64,000 bases of DNA from Dehalobacter restrictus DSM 9455 (GTDB lineage: Bacteria > Bacillota > Desulfitobacteriia > Desulfitobacteriales > Syntrophobotulaceae): contig NZ_CP007033.1 in NCBI RefSeq assembly GCF_000512895.1, forward strand, positions 2,033,001 through 2,097,000. The letters are read 5' to 3'. Positions 24,153-31,636 of the stretch are shown in pieces. Both the position numbers and the translations under genes were made by a program. Under the pieces are notes generated by a model. It was not told the origin of the DNA and did not search any database. It worked only from the letters and a program-made list of their open reading frames with translations. Each line of letters opens with the position of its first letter. Positions within the stretch are counted from its first letter, which is position 1.

Positions 24153-24709
24153 CCAGCATTTTTTCAGGTGAGGCTTAAGTTCGTTTTTTTAAGTGTACGA
24201 CTTATTGTCATAGGTGAGATAGACTTGACATAGCCAAGTTCTATACACTTCTCTGACAAGAGTCGGACTGTCCAACGTGAATATCCCTTAGGGGGATTGC
24301 TGCAACATAATGCGATTATATGCGCTTCAACGTCTCCTGTAACCTTGGCTGGCACGGGCGGGATCTTCCGTTTTCTCCTTACGAGTGTCTGCTCTAATCC
24401 CTTTTCCACGTATGTTGTTTTCACTGTCTGTACAGTGGTGGGTGTTGTATGAAAAGTTTCCGCTATTTCAGCTACTGTCATATGTTTGGTACTGTTTCTG
24501 TCAGACGCCAAAAGTATATTCGCTCGTAGAATTAATTTTGCTGGTGCTATTCCTTTAGTTACGAGGTCTGTCAATGCTTTTCTGTCACTTTCGGTCAGTT
24601 CTATTATGTATTTGACTGAAGGCATATAATATTCCCCCTCTTTCGTTTGAGAATATTATACGCCAGCTATGTATTTTATACAACTTTTAGATGTTGCAAG
24701 GTACTAGTG
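23466..24709 (-). mobile_element. IS630-family insertion sequence
   Basis: This 1244-base element has imperfect terminal inverted repeats of about 30 bases. Both ends start CACTAGTAC and share CTAAAAGTT further in. It is flanked by TA on each side (23464-23465 and 24710-24711), as expected from IS630/mariner TA duplication. It carries the two transposase frames listed below. It sits between the CprK-type gene at 22538 and the duplicated rdhBA pair. Confidence 0.88.
24164..24625 (-). CDS. IS630 transposase, DNA-binding half (OrfA)
   Basis: This 153-aa N-terminal half has a helix-turn-helix (MTVAEIAETFHTTPTTVQTV) and a second winged helix region GYSRWTVRLLSEKC. It stops just after TLKK at an A-run. 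A -1 slip would continue as NELKPHLKKCWMIPPE into the catalytic half. IS630 members commonly use this kind of slippage, so the split need not mean inactivity. Confidence 0.8.
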   Translation of the reverse strand: MPSVKYIIELTESDRKALTDLVTKGIAPAKLILRANILLASDRNSTKHMTVAEIAETFHTTPTTVQTVKTTYVEKGLEQTLVRRKRKIPPVPAKVTGDVEAHIIALCCSNPPKGYSRWTVRLLSEKCIELGYVKSISPMTISRTLKKTNLSLT

Positions 24710-24711
24710 TA

Positions 24712-25070
24712 GTCAAATCTCAAAAACGGCAATTTTTAATCATCTCTCCGAATTTATTTCTCCCGAAACATAAAAATATTCCAAACATTTATTGGAATAT
24801 GATATGTACAGACTTGGAAAAAGGAAAGACTCAGCATTCATACTCGGCATTTTCTCATTGATTGGATTGATTTCTTTGAATAATTCCCGGCTTTGAAAAT
24901 AGGGGCTCCAGGTTCATTTGGTTGATGGCTTTATTGACTACACGGACTACATGATTTTAAATTTCTTCAAATGTGAAATGTTAGCGCGGCTTCCTGTTTA
25001 TAGCTGCGATAACGTGTGAGCGATGTATTCTGTTCAAGTCTGCAACACCCCATAAAAAAGTTAAAGACGC
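24712..25070. other. gene-free region between IS630 and duplicated rdhBA pair
   Basis: No gene or clear regulatory motif is seen. From about 25030 the sequence matches the region from about 13443, marking the left edge of the duplicated block. Confidence 0.5.
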
Positions 25071-25112
25071 AAAAAATTTCCAGCGACCCTTACAAAGGCG
25101 ACGCTGGAAATT
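25071..25112 (-). terminator. rho-independent terminator (duplicate of 13481-13522)
   Basis: Same AATTTCCAGCG / CGCTGGAAATT stem with six T on the minus strand. Confidence 0.85.
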
Positions 25113-25132
25113 CTTTACCTATACTTGTTGGA

Positions 25133-26506
25133 TTAATATTCGAACTTATACAGTTCCGGCCATTCCAACCACCATTTATATTTATCGACAATCTCTGTGC
25201 CATAACCAAACATATCATCAATACCTTTTAAGAGGCTTGAAGCAGTTTCCCCTTTGCTTCCAATCCAAATTCCGGCCTCGTGAAACCATGAACTTTCCTT
25301 GGAACTCCATGGACATACCTTAATACAAACGCCGCAGCTAACTCCTTGATCATTACCTGCCCTAAATTGTGCGCACTTTTTGAAATCGCTGTTCCAACGC
25401 AAATAGCCGTTATAATCTACCATATCCCTGTCATGCGTGATAGCTTGGGAAGGACAATTATCGGCGCACTTATTGCACACACGGCAGAAATCCGCCATTC
25501 CGAAATCAATTGGCTTATCCGGGACCAAAGGCAAATCCGTGGTGATGGCTGCCACTTTATTGCGGAACCCCATACGCGGGTGGGCAACACAATCCCCGGT
25601 CCGGGTAAGTTCCCCCATCCCTGCAGCGATTAAACAGGGCGCCATTACGGCTCCATAGTTGCCAAAATGATGTGCTCTGGCATGGTATCCAAGCTCTCTG
25701 ATGTATTTAGCCATAATGATAGAAATGTTGGCGGTCGCATGATAACAGCGGAAAGATTGGGAATCTGAAATTCCGTCATATCCGGTTGAGGCCAAGTAAG
25801 TCTCTAAATGCTGCTCAACCGCAACAACGATGACATAGGGCATCTTCTCCGTAAAGGGTACATCTTGAAGGGGCGTCCCCCTTGGCACCATACCGCCGAT
25901 AATTCCCATCATCGGGGGATTCATTTTATCAGAGTAATAACCGTATTCAGGCATCTTCCCGATTCCGACTTCATCAGCTCTCAGATAGTAAGCAACATCT
26001 TTAATATGCATGGACATTTGCTCGGGATCAGGTATCGGAAGTTTCTCCGGTTTGGGCTGACCATCAACGATGTTTTCTCCGAATATGGGGGAAATAGCCC
26101 AACCGAGCGCATCACTCAGCGGGTGTCTAATACCGATCGTATAGAACCCCGCCTGTGCCTTGGGTCCTAAGAGACCTTGGGCAACTAACGCAAATCCCAT
26201 ATCTTTTTCTTTAAACTTCTTTACCGTCCCTACAATTTTGGAGGTGCCAAGCCATTGGTCATTGTGCTCTGCGTAACTGACAGAAGCGCCTCCATAATTC
26301 GGTTCCGGTTTCAATTTAGACCATTGTCCTTTTTTGGGGGTGATGTATTCGTAGTTGCTTACCGCAGCTTCAGCTACTTTTGAGGGCGCTTTGATCGCGC
26401 CAAGAACACCTATTGCTGCTGCAGCCGCTCCAGTTTTCAAGAAACCTCGGCGGCTTACCTGAAGTTTTTCTTCTGGAGCATTTTTACTTTTTAAAGAATC
26501 TGCCAT
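25133..26506 (-). CDS. rdhA: CprA-like reductive dehalogenase (duplicate 2)
   Basis: The start is ATG at 26506 (MADSLKSK), behind AAAGGAGG. The 457-aa enzyme is identical to the one at 13543 through the corrinoid and Fe-S domains (CRVCNKCADNCP and CGVCIKVCP). It differs in the Tat signal region (AAIGVLGAIKAPSKV) and at the second-last residue. DNA differences are mostly silent and concentrated toward the 5' end. Its rdhB partner is frameshifted, so membrane attachment of this copy may depend on another RdhB. Confidence 0.94.
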   Translation of the reverse strand: MADSLKSKNAPEEKLQVSRRGFLKTGAAAAAIGVLGAIKAPSKVAEAAVSNYEYITPKKGQWSKLKPEPNYGGASVSYAEHNDQWLGTSKIVGTVKKFKEKDMGFALVAQGLLGPKAQAGFYTIGIRHPLSDALGWAISPIFGENIVDGQPKPEKLPIPDPEQMSMHIKDVAYYLRADEVGIGKMPEYGYYSDKMNPPMMGIIGGMVPRGTPLQDVPFTEKMPYVIVVAVEQHLETYLASTGYDGISDSQSFRCYHATANISIIMAKYIRELGYHARAHHFGNYGAVMAPCLIAAGMGELTRTGDCVAHPRMGFRNKVAAITTDLPLVPDKPIDFGMADFCRVCNKCADNCPSQAITHDRDMVDYNGYLRWNSDFKKCAQFRAGNDQGVSCGVCIKVCPWSSKESSWFHEAGIWIGSKGETASSLLKGIDDMFGYGTEIVDKYKWWLEWPELYKFEY

Positions 26507-26520
26507 CTTTTTTCCTCCTT

Positions 26521-26831
26521 TCATGCTGATACTGATTCATTGTCTTTATTTTCTAGTACCGATGAATCCTAGCAGGCGCGCTAAAATCACTGCAATTACA
26601 ACTGCAATTCCTCCAAATAAGAAGATGGCTCGTACTTGTTGCCTTGGCGTGACCGACAGTGGCATTAATGTAAACAAAGGAAACTCCCATCCATAAGACA
26701 GCGCTCCCAACTACGTATAAAGCCCAAACAAGCACGGTCTTCCACATGACATCCTTTTTGGCACGCGGTTTAATAAACAAAATTCCGGCTAAAAATAATA
26801 TCCCAGCCAAAAAAATCAATACAGTACCCAT
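26521..26831 (-). pseudogene. rdhB: rdhB anchor, frameshifted (duplicate 2)
   Basis: The first 68 or so codons match the intact anchor at 15242. An extra C in the sequence for ATSTA (GGCTCGTACTTG instead of GGCTGTACTTG, near 26629) shifts the frame. The third membrane helix is replaced by SHLLIWRNCSCN and the frame stops at 26553. Two single-T losses further on confirm decay. GGGAGGTG and the promoter module upstream are preserved. Confidence 0.85.
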
Positions 26832-26878
26832 AGCTTTTTCACCTCCCTTATAAAAGAACTACTTTCATCCCATGCACC

Positions 26879-26933
26879 ATCCGCTAATAATATAAAACAT
26901 AATTTTGAAATGTTCTGTGTTACTATGCACATA
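26879..26933 (-). promoter_or_regulatory. conserved promoter module with CRP-like box (copy 2)
   Basis: Minus strand: box TGTGC-ATAGTA-ACACA (26916-26931), and -10 TATTAT 24 bases downstream (26887-26892). It aligns over about 55 bases with the modules at 7993 and 29071. It drives the duplicated rdhBA pair. The paralogous pair at 13543-15242 lacks this module. Confidence 0.65.
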
Positions 26934-26970
26934 TAATTGGCTACCATCAGGTAAAAAAATTTACTACAAC

Positions 26971-27012
26971 AAAAAAAGCCTTGAATGTACAAATAAATGT
27001 ATGTCAAGGCTT
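26971..27012 (-). terminator. rho-independent terminator of creatininase-family gene
   Basis: AAGCCTTGA pairs with TCAAGGCTT. On the minus strand it is followed by seven T. Confidence 0.8.
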
Positions 27013-27040
27013 AGCTTTGCTTATATAATTTTTCCCCTGT

Positions 27041-27536
27041 TTATTTAATTAGCTCAAGTACCTCTTCAACTACAATGTCGGAGAAAATATCATATACCTT
27101 GTCACCGGTTTCTTTCGTAGCGATTTGTGGATCGCCTAAATATGCCAAAGGAGCGCCTACATCTTTCCAGTCGTTTTTACCAGCAGAAATTCTCTCAAAG
27201 AGATGTTCTGCCTCATAATTAGGTTTTAGCTTAATTAATTCTTCCTGATCCACTAATTCGGGATGTCTAAGTAAGATTAAACCTGTTTCCCATTCTCCGG
27301 CATGAAAATCCCATTCCGGATGTTCTCCCTTGCATACTGAACTCATTCTAGGCAGTCCATGATGAAACCACGCGGATACCTTAACCTTTAATCCATCTTT
27401 TTTCACTGAAGCTCTTTTGATTCCTTCTTTGATCGCTTCGTTATTTTTGGGCTCGCCATGAGCGCATATAATGACTATTTTATCAAATCCCCATTTGGCT
27501 AAACCAAGACAAACGTCTTCTACAATATTAGGGAAA
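27041..27536 (-). pseudogene. creatininase-family amidohydrolase, C-terminal part (interrupted by IS)
   Basis: This is the downstream part of the gene whose 5' part lies at 28727-29015. Continuous coding runs from FPNIVEDVCLGLAKWGF through IVIICAHGEP to the metal-site block DFHAGEWETG and ends VVEEVLELIK. His and Glu of HAGEWET are the family's second metal-ligand pair. The 27640 end of the open frame lies inside the insertion and is not native. Creatininase-family proteins are cytosolic Zn/Mn amidohydrolases, among them MftE. A role in organohalide metabolism has not been described to my knowledge. Confidence 0.8.
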
Positions 27537-28726
27537 CACTGATTAAATCGCCCCCCGGACAAAAAAATGGTAAAATTAAAGAAAACAGTAACAGGTGGTA
27601 AAAATGGGGCAACAAACCTTTTCGGATATAGAATACTCAAACCGACGGAAGAAAACGAAACGAGAAGAATTTCTTGAAATAATGAACGAGATCATCCCCT
27701 GGGACGAATGGGTGGCGCTTATACAGCCGCACTATTTTGACGGTAAGCGCGGTCGTCCACCGCTCGGGATTGAAAAAATGCTGAGAATGTATCTGCTGCA
27801 GATATGGTTTAGCCTTTCTGACGAAGGTGTAGAGGATGCCATTTACGACAGTTACGCCATGCGAAAATTTATGGGAATAGACTTCATACATGAGCAGGCG
27901 CCGGATGCGACCACCCTGCTCAAATTCCGTCATTTGATTGAGGAAAGCGGCTTAGGGAAGGCATTCTTTGAGGCGATCAACCGTTGTTTGGAACAGTGCG
28001 GACATATCATGAAAGGTGGAACCATTGTTGACGCCACACTGATCAGCGCGCCATCCTCAACGAAGAACGCAAGCGGTAGCCGCGATCCGGAGATGCACCA
28101 AACAAAGAAGGGTAATCAGTGGTATTTCGGCATGAAATGCCATATCGGTGTGGACGCAGGGACCGGTTATATTCATGGTATAGCGGCAACAGGCGCAAAT
28201 GTGCATGACATAGCCGAAGCGTCAAAGCTAATGAGGCCGGAAGACGAGGTTTTCTACGGTGACGCCGGATATTTGGGACTAAATAAACGACCGGAAATCA
28301 CAGAGGACCCTCACAAATCACAAATTGATTACCGTATCGCTGAGCGTCCCGGAAAGAAACGCAGCATGGACAATGGCCCTGCACGGGATTTTTATTGCCA
28401 TATAGAGTTTCGGAAAGCGTCTGTCCGAGCCAAAGTGGAGCACGCCTTTCATATCATTAAGAACATATTTGGCTTCAAAAAGGTTTGTTATAGAGGAATT
28501 GCCAAGAATCTGAATAGACTGTATATGCTGGCCGCCAGCGCAAACCTGCTGATGTGCGCCCGAAGCGGCGGCTGGCGAAGCCAATGCGCGTAATCCGGGG
28601 ATAAGTACGCCTTTTTTCGAGAATTACTCGGAAAAGGCAGCTGAAATCGGCGGCGATAGGGCCGCTAACTTGGGATTATCCCACTTTATTATTTATTGGG
28701 ATGATAAAAAACGTTATTAATCAGTG
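27537..28726 (+). mobile_element. IS5-type insertion sequence inside creatininase-family gene
   Basis: This element of about 1190 bases is bounded by inverted CACTGATTAA (27537-27546) and TTAATCAGTG (28717-28726). Flanking sequence on both sides codes for one creatininase-family protein. A clear target duplication is not visible, so the exact ends may be a few bases off. It carries one transposase gene. GC content is higher than that of the host gene. Confidence 0.75.
27604..28593 (+). CDS. IS5-family transposase
   Basis: This is about 329 aa from the ATG at 27604, with AGGTGG five bases before it. A GTG at 27595 is inside the ribosome site. The N-terminal DUF772-like region reads YFDGKRGRPPLGIEKMLRMYLLQ. 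The catalytic core has GGTIVDATLI (Asp), VFYGDAGYLG (Asp) and RAKVEHAFHIIK (Glu), the IS5 DDE pattern. It appears intact, so the element may still be mobile. It is oriented opposite to the gene it interrupts. Confidence 0.93.
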   Translation: MGQQTFSDIEYSNRRKKTKREEFLEIMNEIIPWDEWVALIQPHYFDGKRGRPPLGIEKMLRMYLLQIWFSLSDEGVEDAIYDSYAMRKFMGIDFIHEQAPDATTLLKFRHLIEESGLGKAFFEAINRCLEQCGHIMKGGTIVDATLISAPSSTKNASGSRDPEMHQTKKGNQWYFGMKCHIGVDAGTGYIHGIAATGANVHDIAEASKLMRPEDEVFYGDAGYLGLNKRPEITEDPHKSQIDYRIAERPGKKRSMDNGPARDFYCHIEFRKASVRAKVEHAFHIIKNIFGFKKVCYRGIAKNLNRLYMLAASANLLMCARSGGWRSQCA

Positions 28727-29015
28727 GTTCCTTAGCAACAGTTTCAAATTTCAGAGTGATATTGCCATCAAATGAGTTTGCAATATCAGCTAAAGTATAA
28801 TGAAGTGTGGGAGCTATTAATGTTTCAATACCTTTGTCTTTCAATTTTTTGGCAGCTCGTTCAGTCATTTCGTTAGCACTCGTTACATCGACCTTCATTG
28901 GCAGATGTGTCCCATGAACTTCGCATGGTCCCATTGGAAATAGAGCAATGTTCGTCTTTTCTTCTAAATTCCTAACTTGCTTTGTTGTCATATTAGACAG
29001 ATAGTTAAGTTTCAT
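28727..29015 (-). pseudogene. creatininase-family amidohydrolase, N-terminal part (interrupted by IS)
   Basis: It begins MKLNYLSNMTTKQV. The first metal site reads FPMGPCEVHGTHLPMKVD, the creatininase ExHGxHLPxxxD pattern with Glu, His and Asp ligands. Coding continues to NITLKFETVAKE and is then cut by the IS5-type element. The rest is at 27041-27536. The gene is preceded by the same CRP-box promoter module as rdhB genes and lies upstream of an rdhBA pair. The insertion probably abolishes function. Confidence 0.8.
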
Positions 29016-29070
29016 TATCCATATTCCCCTTTATTTTTTATTTGGCATATGGTTTTTCATCTCATAGGCC

Positions 29071-29125
29071 ATTCGCTAACAATATATAGCATCATATTGA
29101 AATCTTCTGTGTTATTATTCACATG
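29071..29125 (-). promoter_or_regulatory. conserved promoter module with CRP-like box (copy 3, creatininase gene)
   Basis: Minus strand: box TGTGA-ATAATA-ACACA (29108-29123), and -10 TATTGT at 29079-29084 (24 bases on). It aligns with the rdhB promoter modules at 7993 and 26879. Its presence here suggests the creatininase-family gene was coexpressed with rdh genes. Confidence 0.65.
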
Positions 29126-29504
29126 TCATTACCACCGTGGAAGCTCCCGATAACGTAAGATATGCAAATACATATTTGATTTTAAGCCAAATAGATCATG
29201 AAGAAACGTCGGATTCCTGGCGTTTCTTCATGATCTATTAAAACGGTTTTTATTTTGATATTATTTCTAACTTCACTTCAATATCACAGAAATTAACTGC
29301 CTCTGCTCTTGCAGCTACTTCAATACTCATTTTTCCATTATATGTTCCATCAGTAAATAATCTTTTTTAAGGAATATTTATGTAAAAAAGAGAAAGCGAT
29401 TGAGAATTTATACTGCTTTCTCTTAATAACAAATCAAAGTCCTGAGACGATGCATATGAGCTCTATTGTTTCAACTATTACGGCATTATTTTATTTTCAT
29501 CCAA
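29126..29504. other. gene-free region with long stem-loop and terminator
   Basis: A perfect 19-base stem with 12-base loop spans 29190-29239 (AATAGATCATGAAG... pairing with ...CTTCATGATCTATT). A second hairpin, AAGAGAAAGC (29388) with GCTTTCTCTT (29415), is followed on the minus strand by six T and ends the CRP/FNR gene at 29505. Between them a short minus frame (TDGTYNGKMSIEVAA) is visible but too short and unsupported to call. Confidence 0.55.
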
Positions 29505-30179
29505 TCATTCAATTAAGTTTTTAAGCCCTTGCAAGTCAAAGACTGTAATCTTATTTGTCGTTTTATGCAGAATATTTGCTTTTCTTAGATATCCGAATAG
29601 TTTGCAGACAGTCACATAGTGAATACCTGTCATTTCTGAGATAGACTTTTGAGATAATTTTACGTCAATTTGATAAACACCATCAACTAATTTCCCCTGA
29701 TTAATGCAAAGATCATAAAGCAAGCGCAAGACCCGGGCTGATGGGCTATAAACGGCCATCTCATGAGTTTCCCGCATAAAATAACTACATTTCGACGAAT
29801 AGGATGTAATGAATTCAAGAATCATTTCTTTATCCATCTGGAAGATCTCTGAAAGTTGTTCTTTGGAGAAAAAACATACTGTACTTTTTTCTACCGAGAC
29901 AACATGAACAGAGCAGGGATCAACCGGGAATAATCTGTCGGAAAAGGTATACGGATCCGCATAGAACATTATTTTTTTCCGTCCGTCTTCATTAAGAAAA
30001 CTTATACTTAGTTTCCCGGAAAGCACATAGATGATTCTATCTATTAACTCTCCGGGCAATACAATGGAATCGCCTTTACGATATTCACGGACAACGCCCA
30101 TGTGAATATAATTTTGCAGCTTCTTAATCGGATAAAAATGATTCGGCAAGGCCCCATAATTATTTGCTATTTTTTCCAT
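29505..30179 (-). CDS. CprK-type CRP/FNR regulator
   Basis: The start is ATG at 30179 (MEKIANNYG), with GGGAG nine bases upstream. The 224-aa product has effector domain features LPNHFYPIKKLQNYIHMG and the HTH ISEMTGIHYVTVCKLF, the CprK pattern with Cys replacing the usual Ser in the recognition helix. It lies upstream of the creatininase-rdhBA module on the same strand. The effector is unknown. Confidence 0.9.
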   Translation of the reverse strand: MEKIANNYGALPNHFYPIKKLQNYIHMGVVREYRKGDSIVLPGELIDRIIYVLSGKLSISFLNEDGRKKIMFYADPYTFSDRLFPVDPCSVHVVSVEKSTVCFFSKEQLSEIFQMDKEMILEFITSYSSKCSYFMRETHEMAVYSPSARVLRLLYDLCINQGKLVDGVYQIDVKLSQKSISEMTGIHYVTVCKLFGYLRKANILHKTTNKITVFDLQGLKNLIE

Positions 30180-30380
30180 ACTTTTATTCTCCCGCAAATG
30201 TAACATCCTTAAATTCAGACAATAAATTTAAATTATTATACTCCTTTTATAAATGATTAAACTATTAACTGTGATTTAGATAAAAATCTTATTCCCCGAA
30301 TCAATATTAACATAGAATAAGAATTCTGTATGTTATCCAGTATACAAATATAGAAAATGTTGAATACGATCAAAAGACAA

Positions 30381-30400
30381 GAAGCAGCTTTAAGCTGCCT
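30381..30400 (-). terminator. short hairpin after rdhT
   Basis: GAGGCAGC pairs with GCTGCTTC-like sequence and is followed on the minus strand by a T-rich tract. It is the likely end of the first pceABCT-like operon. Confidence 0.45.
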
Positions 30401-30417
30401 CTCCTAATGTATTGACA

Positions 30418-31404
30418 CTATCCTTTTGCCAAATTCGCCTCCAGCAAGAAATCCATGGCAGTTCTTCGCAGCTGTTGGGTCTCCAACATCTTTAGCTCTC
30501 CAGCCAAATCCGCTGCTTGATTGTCTTGCTGACTTTTCCTTTTCTTCAACTGTTCTTTTGCCTGCTTCATTTCTTCGTCAGTCAGCTGAATCCCTTCTGC
30601 TTGAATCACTGCATCCAAAATTTTCTCGCCAAGAATTATTTTCGCAGCCTCTTCTTTACATTCAGCCAGCAGCTCATCAGCCGTTATCTTCCTTTGCATC
30701 AAGTAATGAATGAGTTCCATGTCGTGGACGGCCTTAAGCTCCTCGGCAAATTTTCGGTACAAATTCTCTGCCGCTTGCTTTAAGGTCTCTTCATCAAATT
30801 CATATTTGCTTTGATCGGCCAGAGCCTGAAATACTTTTTCGATGTTGGCTGCGCGTGCTATTGCCTTTTTCTCTTGGTTGATCTCTGCTGCTAAGAATTC
30901 TTTTAATTCCTGCAGCGTTTTTACTCGCGGTTCAATTTTCCGGATCATATCATCTGTCAATTCCGGCTCTTTTATACAATATACTTTTACAATCTCGACG
31001 GAAAAGGTGATAAGCTGCCCCCATAAGGCTTGGTATTCCAGTAAGACAGGTTGTATCGAGGTTTCAAATATCACTGTCTCGCCCATTTTCTTACCAAGCA
31101 GGTTGGCGGAGAATTCCTGTAAAACGTTTTCGTCACCCAATCTGAACTTAAAGCTTCTCTCTCTAAACTTCGGGACTGTCTTGCCATTCTCCGTCCCTTC
31201 AAAATTTACGATGACATAGTCTCCGGTTTCGATCGGTTCATTTTTTTCGACCTGGATCTCGTCCAAAGATTTCTTAACATAATTAAGCGCTTCGTTAAGT
31301 TCTTCTTCTTTGACGGAGACATCAAAACGATCGACGTTTAATCCTTTGTATTTTCCAAGTTCAAATTGTTTCATTCCGTCTCTAAGCTCTATGTTGACTG
31401 CCAC
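30418..31404 (-). CDS. rdhT: RdhT/PceT-like trigger-factor chaperone
   Basis: This 328-aa protein has an FKBP-type peptidyl-prolyl isomerase domain (GDYVIVNFEGTENGK to GKKMGETV, about residues 60-115) and a trigger-factor C-terminal helical domain. The N-terminal ribosome-binding domain is largely missing, as in PceT, which binds the Tat signal of the PceA precursor until corrinoid and Fe-S clusters are in place. The GTG start is preceded by GGAGG at six bases. It is last in an operon with rdhA, rdhB and rdhC. A close paralogue lies at 42714. Confidence 0.9.
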   Translation of the reverse strand: MAVNIELRDGMKQFELGKYKGLNVDRFDVSVKEEELNEALNYVKKSLDEIQVEKNEPIETGDYVIVNFEGTENGKTVPKFRERSFKFRLGDENVLQEFSANLLGKKMGETVIFETSIQPVLLEYQALWGQLITFSVEIVKVYCIKEPELTDDMIRKIEPRVKTLQELKEFLAAEINQEKKAIARAANIEKVFQALADQSKYEFDEETLKQAAENLYRKFAEELKAVHDMELIHYLMQRKITADELLAECKEEAAKIILGEKILDAVIQAEGIQLTDEEMKQAKEQLKKRKSQQDNQAADLAGELKMLETQQLRRTAMDFLLEANLAKG

Positions 31405-31432
31405 TTGAAACCTCCTCCCCTTCCGGAAATTT

Positions 31433-31636
31433 TTAACGGTCTGCCCGGATAATGCCTACTGATTGAAGCATTACGATGATGTGAGCTGCTCCCAGTATCA
31501 GTATTAAGGCAATAAATAGCAGATTCTTTATTTTCAGGCTTTGTTGCTTTTCTCTTGGTTCAATCCTTGGTTCTACCTTTGGTTCCCTATTCGGTTCCAT
31601 TTTTGGTTCCCTATTTTGTTCCACATTTGTTTCCAT
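31433..31636 (-). CDS. small single-pass membrane protein overlapping rdhC 3' end
   Basis: This 67-aa protein has an N-terminal acidic repeat (EPKMEPNREPKVEP) and one membrane helix (about residues 39-58, LLFIALILILGAAHIIVML). The first 64 bases are shared with the end of rdhC in another frame. Both frames are repetitive. It is conserved at 43727 with the same overlap. No known family is recognised. Placement between rdhC and rdhT suggests a part in the membrane complex. Confidence 0.65.
   Translation of the reverse strand: METNVEQNREPKMEPNREPKVEPRIEPREKQQSLKIKNLLFIALILILGAAHIIVMLQSVGIIRADR

Noticed and set aside
26816-27007. 63-aa minus-strand ORF over the copy-2 promoter module
   Set aside because: It lies across a terminator, a promoter and the rdhB start, and its peptide has no counterpart elsewhere.
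27533-27546. TTAAT direct repeats as target duplication of the IS5-type element
   Set aside because: The repeats are part of the inverted CACTGATTAA ends, which explain them better. No separate duplication is visible.
29255-29370. Short minus frame with TDGTYNGKMSIEVAA, faintly like an FMN-binding domain
   Set aside because: It is too short, has no start with a ribosome site, and the resemblance is too weak to call a remnant.
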